From Nostoc foliaceum FACHB-393 (lineage in GTDB: Bacteria; Cyanobacteriota; Cyanobacteriia; Cyanobacteriales; Nostocaceae), in contig NZ_JACJTD010000006.1 in the NCBI RefSeq assembly GCF_014698505.1, positions 151,527-215,526 of the forward strand: 64,000 bases of DNA, given 5' to 3'. A program made the position numbers and the translations under genes. Within the stretch, counting starts at the first letter, position 1, and each line of letters opens with the position of its first letter. This document shows positions 53,923-62,443 of the stretch, piece after piece. The notes beneath the pieces were generated by a model that saw nothing but the letters and a program-made list of their open reading frames with translations, was not told where the DNA came from and ran no database searches.

Positions 53923-54911
53923 AAAGATTGAAACCACGTTTCTTCTTGTTCAAAAAAATGGTCGATGCCAAAACCAATTGCCCTCTTATTTCGGGATAAT
54001 TCGGCTGCTAGTTGGAGTGCTGCAAGTCTAGCGATCGCAGTTTCAAATACTGATGAAAATACAGTATCAATTTGATGCTGGTGGCAAAACTTTCTCAGAC
54101 GAGATGGCGATCCGACTATCCCAGGCTTGATCACAAAAATCCCTCGCCAACCTTGTTGATGACAGGCGGCGAGTTGTCCAAGTGTGGCGACAGATTCATC
54201 TAAAGCGATCGCAGTTTCATAACTCGTACTCAATTCCAACATCTGCTGAAATTGCTCAACGGGTAGCGGTTGTTCGATAAATTCAATTTCTATGGGTACT
54301 TCTGGATTTGCCTTGAGATTGTCGCAAGTCCGCAGCCATAAGTTAGCTTCTTCATAGCTGAGTCCACCGTTGGCATCTAATCGCAGTTTGGTAAAGGCTG
54401 GTAAGGTTTGTATCAGTGATTCAAAAATTTCTAGTTCATTAGCGATCGCATAGACACCAATTTTCCACTTAAACGTGCGATATCCCTGCTTCCACAACGT
54501 TTCCCATTGATTTAAAGCCGCTTCCCCGGCTGGTAATAAGGCACTGTAAAAGAGTGAATTAGGAATTAGGAGTGAGGAGTTAGGAGTTATAAAATTATCT
54601 CCTTCATCTCCCACACTCCCCATCTCACAAGCTGACTCAAAGCCAAATTGACAAGCAGGTAACTCATCTGGGATGGAGAAAATTATCTCATCTGTGATTT
54701 CTTCCGGGAGTTGGCGACAAAAATCTAAGGCTTGTTCTAGGGTTTCGGAACCGAACCAGCTAATGGGGGCAATTTCTCCCCAGCCAACTTTACCTGATTC
54801 ATCGGTAAGGCGAAGGATAATACCTTCACGAGTATCCCACTTACCATGATTGGTGGTAAGCGATCGCAAAAACTTTCGCTGATATGGACGAAATTTAAAT
54901 TGATAACGCAT
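53907..54911 (-). CDS. menC: o-Succinylbenzoate synthase with a repeat-derived insert
   Basis: The 334-residue enolase-superfamily enzyme dehydrates SHCHC to o-succinylbenzoate. Visible are FKWKIGVYA (catalytic lysine region), LRLDANGGLSYEEAN, IEFIEQPLPVEQFQQ and IALDESVATL, which together bind Mg2+. Between CQFGFESACE (about 88-97) and FYSALLPAGEAAL there are about 25 residues (VGDEGDNFITPNSSLLIPNS) not found in the family. They are encoded by dispersed-repeat DNA. ATG 54911 is chosen over an upstream TTG. Its stop overlaps the menE start; menA is 16 bases upstream. Confidence 0.92.
   Translation of the reverse strand: MRYQFKFRPYQRKFLRSLTTNHGKWDTREGIILRLTDESGKVGWGEIAPISWFGSETLEQALDFCRQLPEEITDEIIFSIPDELPACQFGFESACEMGSVGDEGDNFITPNSSLLIPNSLFYSALLPAGEAALNQWETLWKQGYRTFKWKIGVYAIANELEIFESLIQTLPAFTKLRLDANGGLSYEEANLWLRTCDNLKANPEVPIEIEFIEQPLPVEQFQQMLELSTSYETAIALDESVATLGQLAACHQQGWRGIFVIKPGIVGSPSRLRKFCHQHQIDTVFSSVFETAIARLAALQLAAELSRNKRAIGFGIDHFFEQEETWFQSLWNDL
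54557..54634. repeat. Dispersed repeat inserted in frame in menC
   Basis: The plus strand reads AGGAATTAGGAGTGAGGAGT, then TTAGGAGTTATAAAATTATC and CTCCTTCATCTCCCACACTC, the same composite found between genes elsewhere in the window. Read on the minus strand it gives the extra menC residues. Confidence 0.75.
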
Positions 54912-54927
54912 CAATAATTAGTAATTG

Positions 54928-55824
54928 CTAAAGCATAAATCCCAGTCCAAACAGCAAGCAAGCCCAGAAATGCACGGCTACAGCGATGAATTTACAGTTA
55001 CTAACTTTGTCCGGCTGGTTGTGATTTTCTTGGACGTGGCGACATAATTTGACAGCGAAGGGTAAACTTACCCAACTCAGTAATGTCCAAGCTGGAGAAA
55101 TCTCCAATAGCACAAACAGCAAGGTGAGAGGATAAATGCTAGCAGTAAACCAAACTAGGAGTTGGGCCCCTTTTGCTGTTCCTAGACGGACGATAGGCGA
55201 TCGCTTCCCTGCGGCTATGTCATCTTTAACTTGGTGAAAATGTGAGCAAAATAAAATTAAAGTTGTGGCAATCCCGACAATCACTGAGGCTGCTAAACTT
55301 GTCATTGACCAAGTTTGGGTTTGGCTATAGTATGCTGCTTCCACTGCTAAGGGGCCAAAGGCAAAAAAGCAAAGAATCTCGCCTAAACCCTGATATCCTA
55401 AGCGAAAGGGAGGCCCTTGGTACATATAGCCCAGACCGCAGCACAGCAGTATTATGGCGATAACAGTTAGGTCATGTTGCCAAAATGCGATCGCTAGTAT
55501 GCCCAGCAACCCCAAACTTAAACACAAATTTCCTAACCAAAATATTAATAGCTTATTGCCTGTTAAGTTCACCAAAGAATGATGCTTGTTTTGATCAATC
55601 CCTGTTTCGGAATCAAAGACATCATTACTGATATTTTCCCAGGCAAGAATTAAGATTGCAGCAGCTACAAAAGTAGAAAATACTGCACCATTAAAAATTT
55701 TAGTTTCGGCAAATGCTACTGCTGTTCCTACCCAAATGGGCATAATGGCAACGCTGTACATTGGCGGTTTAATCGCTGCCATCCATAACTTAGTGTTGGG
55801 ATATAAAATCTGCTTGGTAGTCAT
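54928..55824 (-). CDS. menA: 1,4-dihydroxy-2-naphthoate phytyltransferase (MenA-type)
   Basis: The 298-residue UbiA-superfamily membrane enzyme has about eight to nine helices. The prenyl-diphosphate-binding aspartates lie in ENISNDVFDSETGIDQNK (first motif) and HFHQVKDDIAAGKRSPIVRL (second). In cyanobacteria it attaches phytyl to DHNA on the way to phylloquinone. It heads the minus-strand menA-menC-menE run, with menF divergent at 56136. Confidence 0.93.
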   Translation of the reverse strand: MTTKQILYPNTKLWMAAIKPPMYSVAIMPIWVGTAVAFAETKIFNGAVFSTFVAAAILILAWENISNDVFDSETGIDQNKHHSLVNLTGNKLLIFWLGNLCLSLGLLGILAIAFWQHDLTVIAIILLCCGLGYMYQGPPFRLGYQGLGEILCFFAFGPLAVEAAYYSQTQTWSMTSLAASVIVGIATTLILFCSHFHQVKDDIAAGKRSPIVRLGTAKGAQLLVWFTASIYPLTLLFVLLEISPAWTLLSWVSLPFAVKLCRHVQENHNQPDKVSNCKFIAVAVHFWACLLFGLGFML

Positions 55825-56135
55825 CAGTCGTGATTAATTAAATTGCCGGAATATTACTCACACTTGAGATTTTATAATTTAAAGAGACGCTAGATATTCA
55901 TTAGCTAAAAACAACTGTCACTTTTACTGTGGCTCGTTAACCTTGTGTTGTTAACACTCCACCCTCGCTTACGTTGCAGCCCAAGGCTGGAAATGGCTTG
56001 TCAGGGTCTAGGAACACCACAAACAAGGCAAATCCTACGCTGGTGAAATGACAACTTAATATGTTACCTGTAGAAATACGACCACGATTAATTACACTTT
56101 AGGAAGTTAACTTAAAAAAAATTTACTATAGATCC
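55825..56135. other. Divergent menA/menF control region (311 bases)
   Basis: This must hold both promoters. GCAGCCCAAGGCTGGAAATG near 55975 contains a small inverted pair; AT-rich stretches follow towards menF. No gene is visible. Confidence 0.4.
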
Positions 56136-57551
56136 ATGACAGTTTCACCATGTCGTAGCAACCTCTTTGTAGAGCACAAAGATTTATATCAATTTTTGGT
56201 AGCAGTGCAAGAAAAGTGCGTCAAAAATAATTGCAGGCAAATTGTCAGTATCTCTCAGGAGATCGATTTAGTTGACCCTTTACTTGTATTGGATAAACTT
56301 ACACAAGCAAATGAAATAAATTTTTACTTTGAGGATAAAGGTAAAGGAGAAGCGATCGCAGCAATTGATTCTGTAGCAAAATTACAGATTGATGGTGCAG
56401 ATCGTTTTACTCAAGCTGAACATTTTATCAAATCTTGTCTAAAAAATATAATTAATTTTGGTAACACTAATCAACCTTTTTCTGGGCCTCACTTTTTTTG
56501 TTATTTCAGCTTTTTTGATAAAAATGCCCAGGTAGATTATCCATTTCCATCAGCTACCATCTTTCTTCCACGTTGGCAAGTAGCTGTGAAAAATCAGCGT
56601 TGTATATTAGTAACAAATATAATTATCAATGAAGATGCAAATATTCAAAGATTGTTGGAAAATTTGCAACATAAAATTGATTTTATCCAATCTTTAGAAT
56701 ATTATTCTCCTAATATTGATTATTTTCAGGCAAACTTCTACAAAAAATCTGTCACGAATGCTACTCAGTTTAAACGTTCAGTAGCATCTGTTTTGGAAAA
56801 AATTCGGTCTAGTCATTTAAGTAAAATTGTCTTAGCAGATATATTAGATGTCAAGTCAAGCAACCACTTTGACTTAGTTAAATCCTTAAATAATCTTAGG
56901 CATATACATCCTAATTGTTATATTTTTTCTACAAGTAATGGCAAAGGTCAAAACTTTATTGGTGCAAGTCCAGAAAGATTAATTAGTATTAATAATCAAC
57001 AGTTAATCACTGATGCTTTGGCTGGTTCTGCACCACGAGGTAAAACCCCTGCTGAAGATGCAGCTAATGCTAATCGCTTACTCAATAGTGAAAAAGAAAA
57101 GCACGAACATTCGCTAGTACTTGATTTCATTACACAACGCCTATGTCAACTAGGTTTGTTACCCCAAATATTAGCACCAAGGCTGCGACAATTATCTAAT
57201 ATCCAGCATTTATGGACACCAATAAGTGCTATGGTTCCCGCTAATATACACCCATTAAAGATTGTTGGACAATTGCATCCTACACCAGCCGTTGCGGGTG
57301 CATCACGAGATGTGGCCTGTGCAGAAATTCGGCGTTATGAAAACTTTGAAAGGGGTTTATATGCTGCGCCTCTGGGTTGGATAGACTCTGAGGGAAACTG
57401 CGAGTTTATTGTGGGAATTCGTTCAGCATTGATTGATGGCGATCGCGCGAGATTGTATGCTGGTGCTGGTATCGTAGCTGGTTCTGATCCTGATAAGGAG
57501 TTTGCAGAGGTGCAACTGAAACTTCAGGCTTTACTGAAAGCGTTAGTTTAA
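56136..57551 (+). CDS. menF: Isochorismate synthase
   Basis: The 471-residue chorismate-using enzyme has the conserved C-terminal domain: KIVLADILDVKSSNHFD, NFIGASPERLISINNQQL, DALAGSAPRGKTPAEDA, EKEKHEHSLVLDFI and the final EGNCEFIVGIRSALIDGDRA with AGAGIVAGSDPDKEF. This first dedicated step of phylloquinone synthesis makes isochorismate from chorismate. The N-terminal 150 residues are more variable, as usual. It is divergent from menA. Confidence 0.93.
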   Translation: MTVSPCRSNLFVEHKDLYQFLVAVQEKCVKNNCRQIVSISQEIDLVDPLLVLDKLTQANEINFYFEDKGKGEAIAAIDSVAKLQIDGADRFTQAEHFIKSCLKNIINFGNTNQPFSGPHFFCYFSFFDKNAQVDYPFPSATIFLPRWQVAVKNQRCILVTNIIINEDANIQRLLENLQHKIDFIQSLEYYSPNIDYFQANFYKKSVTNATQFKRSVASVLEKIRSSHLSKIVLADILDVKSSNHFDLVKSLNNLRHIHPNCYIFSTSNGKGQNFIGASPERLISINNQQLITDALAGSAPRGKTPAEDAANANRLLNSEKEKHEHSLVLDFITQRLCQLGLLPQILAPRLRQLSNIQHLWTPISAMVPANIHPLKIVGQLHPTPAVAGASRDVACAEIRRYENFERGLYAAPLGWIDSEGNCEFIVGIRSALIDGDRARLYAGAGIVAGSDPDKEFAEVQLKLQALLKALV

Positions 57552-57631
57552 AGAGACTTGCAAATTACAAAACATCCAAAGATTTCTCTGCATGAAAGCA
57601 TATATTGTAATTCTAGTATTGTAAATGCTTT

Positions 57632-58141
57632 ATGAAAATTGAAGTGGTTAAAGCTACTCAACAACAGAAGTCAGTGCTGTGTAATTTAATAGAACTATAC
57701 CAATATGATTTGAGTGAGATAGAAGCTAAAGATGTAGATGATTGCGGCTTGTTTGGCTATAGATATCTTGATTACTATTGGACAGAACCTGAGCGACACC
57801 CATTTCTGGTTAAAGTTGATGAGAAACTGGCAGGGTTTGTACTTGTTAATCAGCACACCTACCTTCATCAAGATAACGATGCTATGTCTATTGCTGAGTT
57901 CTTTATCTTCAAGAAGTATCGAAGTCAGGATATTGGTAAACAGGTAGCTACTCACATTTTTGATCAGTTTCCTGGCAATTGGGAAGTACGGCAGACAGCT
58001 TTGAACTTAGGCGCACAAGCTTTTTGGAGCAAGGTCATTAGTCAATACACTAATGGAGCTTTTAAAGAGGTTTTCTTAAATGATGAGCGATGGCATGGCC
58101 CAATTAAAACTTTTGACAACTCAGATAAACTATTAACATAA
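57632..58141 (+). CDS. GNAT-family N-acetyltransferase
   Basis: The 169-residue protein has the GNAT pattern: an N-terminal segment IEVVKATQQQKSVLCNLIEL, the core AGFVLVNQHTYL, the acetyl-CoA loop SIAEFFIFKKYRSQDIGKQV (Q/R-x-x-G-x-G/A type) and NLGAQAFWSKVISQYT. The acceptor is unknown; such short cyanobacterial members often resemble predicted acetyltransferases of the YjaB/PA4534 kind. A bidirectional terminator separates it from convergent proA. Confidence 0.87.
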   Translation: MKIEVVKATQQQKSVLCNLIELYQYDLSEIEAKDVDDCGLFGYRYLDYYWTEPERHPFLVKVDEKLAGFVLVNQHTYLHQDNDAMSIAEFFIFKKYRSQDIGKQVATHIFDQFPGNWEVRQTALNLGAQAFWSKVISQYTNGAFKEVFLNDERWHGPIKTFDNSDKLLT

Positions 58142-58142
58142 A

Positions 58143-58169
58143 AAATACACCGATTTATCCGGTGTATTT
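58143..58169. terminator. Bidirectional terminator between GNAT gene and proA
   Basis: AATACACCG pairs exactly with CGGTGTATT around a 7-base loop, with an A-run before and TTTAT after, so it works in both directions between the two convergent genes. Confidence 0.85.
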
Positions 58170-58204
58170 ATAGCGTTACTAGAGCATATACTTTTGATGA
58201 TATC

Positions 58205-59512
58205 TTACACTAAATCCTCATGAGTAAAAGCTTTAGCATTGGCTCCAGCGTAAGTAGCTACAATATGACCATTGCCAGTCATTTGATATTTGTATGTGAT
58301 TAATCCTTCTAAACCAACGGGGCCACGGGGAGGCATTTGTTGCGTACTAATCCCTACTTCTGCACCGAAACCATAACGGAAACCATCAGCAAAGCGGGTA
58401 GAACAATTGTGGAATATATTGGCTGAATTTACCAATCCAAAAAAAGTTTCAACAGATGCTGAATCTTCAGAGATAATCGCGTCAGTATGACGAGAACCAT
58501 ATTCGTTAATATGAGCGATCGCACCTTCTATAGAGTCTACAATCTTTATCGACAAAATAAAATCGCTGTATTCTGTTTCCCAGTCTATTTCTGTTGCAGC
58601 TACGATATTAGGCAAAATTTCTAAGGTGCGTTTATCACCCCTTAATTCCACATGGCGTTCTTGCAAAGCCTCAGCAACTTTTGGTAAAAATTCTGTAGCA
58701 ATTGATTGGTGAACTAGCAAAGTTTCAATTGCATTACAAACAGCAGGATATTGCGCTTTCGCATCGACGGTAATTGGAACTGCTTTAGAAATATCAGCAG
58801 CTTTATCTATATAAAGATGACAAATTCCATCAGCATGACCTAGTACCGGAATGCGTGTATTTTCTTGGACAAACTGCACAAAGGAATTAGAACCTCTAGG
58901 AATAATTAAATCTACATATTTATCTAACTTCAAAAGTTCTAGAGTTTCTTCTCTAGTTGTCAACAACTGCACCGCATCAGGGTTAACAGCAGTTTGAGAT
59001 AATCCTTGCTTAATTGCTTTAACGATTGCTTCACAAGAACGTACCGCTTCCTTTCCACATTTGAGAATCACACCATTTCCCGATTTGATAGCCAAGGAAA
59101 CAATTTGAATCGCCGCCTCTGGACGCGCTTCAAAAATAATCCCCAAAACGCCTAGAGGACAAGTTATCCGCTTGAGAACTAAGCCAGTATCAAGTTCGCG
59201 GTGAATCTGCACTTTCCCAACTGGATCAGCTAGCTTACCAACATCTCGTACCCCAGCGATCGCATCTCTTAATTTATGTTCATCTAACTGCAAGCGCTTA
59301 TAAAGTGGTTGGGGAATACCTTCAGAAGTAGCAGCTTCACAATCAGCAACATTTGCTTGTAAAATTTCATCTCTAGCTGATTCTAAAGCTTGAGCGATCG
59401 CAACAAGGGCTTGATTTTTTGCCTCAGTAGAGAGAATCGCTAGCTTACTTGCAGCTTGGCGGGTTTGCCCTGCGATCGCAATTAGGGGAGAAGCAATGTT
59501 AAGAATAGTCAT
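58205..59512 (-). CDS. proA: Gamma-glutamyl phosphate reductase (glutamate-5-semialdehyde dehydrogenase)
   Basis: The 435-residue aldehyde-dehydrogenase-superfamily enzyme reduces gamma-glutamyl phosphate in proline synthesis. Key parts are [53 protein letters not shown], and the active cysteine in [20 protein letters not shown]. Length is standard. No proB is adjacent. It is divergent from the M48 protease gene. Confidence 0.96.
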   Translation of the reverse strand: MTILNIASPLIAIAGQTRQAASKLAILSTEAKNQALVAIAQALESARDEILQANVADCEAATSEGIPQPLYKRLQLDEHKLRDAIAGVRDVGKLADPVGKVQIHRELDTGLVLKRITCPLGVLGIIFEARPEAAIQIVSLAIKSGNGVILKCGKEAVRSCEAIVKAIKQGLSQTAVNPDAVQLLTTREETLELLKLDKYVDLIIPRGSNSFVQFVQENTRIPVLGHADGICHLYIDKAADISKAVPITVDAKAQYPAVCNAIETLLVHQSIATEFLPKVAEALQERHVELRGDKRTLEILPNIVAATEIDWETEYSDFILSIKIVDSIEGAIAHINEYGSRHTDAIISEDSASVETFFGLVNSANIFHNCSTRFADGFRYGFGAEVGISTQQMPPRGPVGLEGLITYKYQMTGNGHIVATYAGANAKAFTHEDLV

Positions 59513-59923
59513 AGCACAAATCTTTACCTTTTCTTCATCTTATCAATGTGAGTTCACCATTGCTTATCGTCTTCCTCCAATCGGGTGAACCATCTGGGTA
59601 ATCAATAATTACTCTGATCGGGTGAAGCAAGACTTGGTTCAAAACATTTATTCTGTGATTATCGAACACTGGCAAATTAGAGATAGTAAATTTACATCTT
59701 AAAGATTATTCTAAGTATTATTGCAGAGTCTATTTGAAATCATTAAAAATGATTTATGCGTACCAGGGGCTAGAGAGACATCGTAATTTATGTTTCTCTA
59801 GCCTTTTACTTAAGTAATTAATTTATACTGCCGATATTTGAATTTTTACGAAATTGTGATGACGATCGCTGGATCTATTGAGTATTGATGGATCAAATAC
59901 CACTCCTTTGCTAGGGAGATCCT
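59513..59923. other. Divergent region proA/M48 with an orphan terminator
   Basis: No gene is visible in the 411 bases. A strong hairpin with T-tract at 59768-59807 points in the plus direction but has no gene before it (see the terminator entry and finding). Also AATCATT AAA AATGATT at 59737-59753 is a small perfect inverted repeat. Confidence 0.5.
59768..59807 (+). terminator. Orphan intrinsic terminator upstream of the M48 gene
   Basis: GGCTAGAGAGACAT (59768-59781) pairs with ATGTTTCTCTAGCC (59790-59803) over 14 bp with one G-U, followed by TTTTACTT. It lies 117 bases before the M48 start codon. It can end a small RNA starting somewhere in 59513-59760 or act as an attenuator of the M48 mRNA. 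Confidence 0.75.
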
Positions 59924-61915
59924 ATGTCATTGCAATCTGGATTAGATGCCTTAAAACAAAAACGTTATCAAGAAGCGGTTGAATTACTCGAACAATTCTG
60001 CCGCGATTGCGTTGAACGTGATTCCTCAGATTATCTTTCAGCACAGATGTGGCTGATGAAAGCCTATCAAGCTACAGGCGAAATCGAAAAAGCCAAGATT
60101 CTGTGTCAAAAGTTAATGATGAGTGAAAATCCACAGGCTCGTAGTTGGGCTGAACAAGCTAGTCAATCCTTCCGCCAAACGCCAGCAACCCAATCTAACG
60201 CCAGCCAAAAAGCTGGTCGCGCCGCGACTACTGGGATGAAATTAGCGATGGGGGGTGTGGGTGGTAGTTTGGCGTTAGCTTCTGGTGTCACCATGACCTT
60301 GCTGTTTGGCATGGTCTTGGCTTTAGGTCTGAGCTTAGTATTTATTTTGGGTAGCGACGATCCACTCCAAGGGCTAGCGATCGCTATTGGTTTTACCCTA
60401 GTTTTTAATATCGCCGCCTTTTTCCTGTCTCCATTCATCATGGACTTAACCCAAGGCTGGCTTTACCAAACTCGCTGGGTAGAGTTAGCAGAAGTTGAAA
60501 CCCTCAGTCCAGAGACAGCTAAAATTATTAACCAAATCTGTCAGCAGAAAAAGCTGAAAACACCCCGTTTAGGAATCATTAACGACGAAAATCCCACGGC
60601 TTTTACTTATGGTTCATTACCTAACAGCGCCCGTTTAGTAGTCAGTCAGGGACTTTTCACTTATCTGGATGACGATGAAATTGCTACCGTCTACGCTCAT
60701 GAATTGGGGCACATTGTCCACTGGGACTTTGCAGTGATGACAGTAGCTTCTACCTTAGTGCAAATTTGCTACCTGATTTACAGCACAGCTAGAAGATTGG
60801 GGCGTGGTGGCGATAGCAAAATTAAAGATGCGATGCAAACTGCTGGTCTAGTTGCCTACGTGTTTTATATCATTGGTACTTATTTACTGCTGTACCTCTC
60901 TCGGACACGGGAATACTTTGCTGACCACTTTGCAGCCGAAAGTACAGGTAATCCCAATGGATTATCCCGCGCTTTGGTGAAGATTGCCTACGGGATATTA
61001 GAAGAAGGTTCACGCACACAAGAACCCAGCCGTTTAATTGAAGGGACTCGCGCCTTAGGTATCTATGACCATAAAGCCGCCGCTTCCACAGGAACCGCCT
61101 ACCGCATTGCATCCGATCCGCAAAAAATTGGTCGCGTCTTTTTGTGGGATATGTTTAACCCTTGGGGCTGGTGGATGGAGTTAAATTCAACTCATCCATT
61201 GACAGGGAAACGAGTTCGTGCATTAAGCACCTATGCCGAACAATTGGGTTTACCAACTGAATTCGATATGGGGCGAGTTGTAGGCGAAGGTAAAAGTCTT
61301 AATAAAAGTAGGCTTTACGGTAACTTCTTTTTAGATGTTGTGCTGTATGGTGCTGAAACTATAGGTTTCTTTATTGGCTTAGTAATGGGTGTGATTCTGT
61401 GGTCAAGTTCCCCAAACACAGGATTAGCATTTGGTGCGCCACTTATTGGTTTAGGGATGGGGATTCTGGTTAAAGCCTTGGTGATGTTCCCCGACTACAA
61501 GCAAGCACCGGAAACTGACATTCTCACCCTGATGTCAGATCCTTATGCCAGTCCGTTGCGTGGAAAACCTGCAAAACTTGAAGGTCAACTAATTGGTCGG
61601 GGCGACGCTGGTTATAAGTTTGGTTCCGATTTAAAAATTCAGGATCGTAGCGGGATGCTTTATTTGCATTATGCTTCACGTTTTGGCCCCATTGGCAATT
61701 TCTTATTTGGGATGAAGCGAGTCCAAAGCTTGATTGGTGAACAAGTTGGGGCGGTGGGTTGGTTCCGTCGGGGTGTTGCACCTTGGATGGATTTGATTCA
61801 AATCCAAAGTGAAAATGGCACCATTGTCAACAGTTATCACCGCTTCTGGTCATTCATCCTTGGCGGTGGATCAATTATCTTAGGAGTGGTCTTGACTATG
61901 TTTTTGAGCAGCTAG
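59924..61915 (+). CDS. Membrane zinc metalloprotease, M48 family, with N-terminal helical repeat
   Basis: The 663-residue protein has an N-terminal TPR-like part (about 1-85: LDALKQKRYQEAVELLEQFC; LMKAYQATGEIEKAKILC), two membrane helices (about 118-180) and the M48 domain with the zinc site YAHELGHIVHWD and third ligand in TREYFADHFAAES. Two more helices (about 475-525) follow, then a C-terminal beta-rich domain and a final helix. It is longer than HtpX (about 290 residues). Likely membrane-protein quality control; the partner is unknown. Confidence 0.88.
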   Translation: MSLQSGLDALKQKRYQEAVELLEQFCRDCVERDSSDYLSAQMWLMKAYQATGEIEKAKILCQKLMMSENPQARSWAEQASQSFRQTPATQSNASQKAGRAATTGMKLAMGGVGGSLALASGVTMTLLFGMVLALGLSLVFILGSDDPLQGLAIAIGFTLVFNIAAFFLSPFIMDLTQGWLYQTRWVELAEVETLSPETAKIINQICQQKKLKTPRLGIINDENPTAFTYGSLPNSARLVVSQGLFTYLDDDEIATVYAHELGHIVHWDFAVMTVASTLVQICYLIYSTARRLGRGGDSKIKDAMQTAGLVAYVFYIIGTYLLLYLSRTREYFADHFAAESTGNPNGLSRALVKIAYGILEEGSRTQEPSRLIEGTRALGIYDHKAAASTGTAYRIASDPQKIGRVFLWDMFNPWGWWMELNSTHPLTGKRVRALSTYAEQLGLPTEFDMGRVVGEGKSLNKSRLYGNFFLDVVLYGAETIGFFIGLVMGVILWSSSPNTGLAFGAPLIGLGMGILVKALVMFPDYKQAPETDILTLMSDPYASPLRGKPAKLEGQLIGRGDAGYKFGSDLKIQDRSGMLYLHYASRFGPIGNFLFGMKRVQSLIGEQVGAVGWFRRGVAPWMDLIQIQSENGTIVNSYHRFWSFILGGGSIILGVVLTMFLSS

Positions 61916-61972
61916 CTGAGTTTCTAGCTTGCTGTCAAAGCATTTCTCAGTCCATCCAAGCTTTCATTTGTT

Positions 61973-62003
61973 AGGAGGTGGTTAGTAACTGCCTCCTTTT
62001 TTT
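61973..62003 (+). terminator. Terminator of the M48 protease gene
   Basis: AGGAGG (61973-61978) pairs with CCTCCT (62-base-downstream arm at 61992-61997) across a 13-base loop that can pair further, followed by seven T residues. It ends the transcript about 60 bases after the stop. Confidence 0.8.
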
Positions 62004-62048
62004 ATTACGGTTCAGTTAAGCGCTACTGGTATAAAATTTTGGGTTTTC

Positions 62049-62071
62049 GAGACGCGATAAATCGCCGTCTC
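62049..62071. repeat. GAGACGCGATAAATCGCCGTCTC hairpin repeat
   Basis: GAGACG and CGAT pair with ATCG and CGTCTC around AA. It is one of the commonest Nostoc small hairpin repeats; the same type lies at 45655-45686. Confidence 0.65.
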
Positions 62072-62156
62072 TACAAGTGTTTTGGTTTTATCTGAACTGT
62101 AAGGAGCCTATATTTGTATCTGTAATTTTCCTCCTTCCTTGCCTTCGGCACGCTGC

Positions 62157-62423
62157 GCGATCGCATTTGCTTGTTTGGCGATCGCATTTGCTTGTTTGGA
62201 GATCGCATTTGCTTGTTTGACGATCGCATTTGCTTGTTTGGCGATCGCATTTGCTTGTTTGGCGATCACATTTGCTTGTTTGGCGATCGCATTTGCTTGT
62301 TTGGCGATCGCATTTGCTTGTTTGGCGATCGCATTTGCTTGTTTGGCGATCGCATTTGCTTGTTTGGCGACCTCATTTGCTTGTTTGGCGATCGCATTTG
62401 CTTGTTTGGCGATCGCATTTGCT
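62157..62423. repeat. Tandem array of HIP1: 12 full 21-bp units plus a partial 13th
   Basis: Each unit is the HIP1 octamer GCGATCGC followed by the spacer ATTTGCTTGTTTG, repeating exactly every 21 bases from 62157 to 62409 and ending in a 15-base partial unit. Nine of the thirteen octamers are perfect; units at 62199, 62220, 62262 and 62367 carry one to three changes. Because 21 is divisible by three, all frames of the plus strand stay open and encode heptapeptide repeats such as LFGDRIC. I take this as a DNA repeat, not a gene. Confidence 0.95.
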
Positions 62424-62443
62424 ACTGAAAGCTTACTTGTGCA

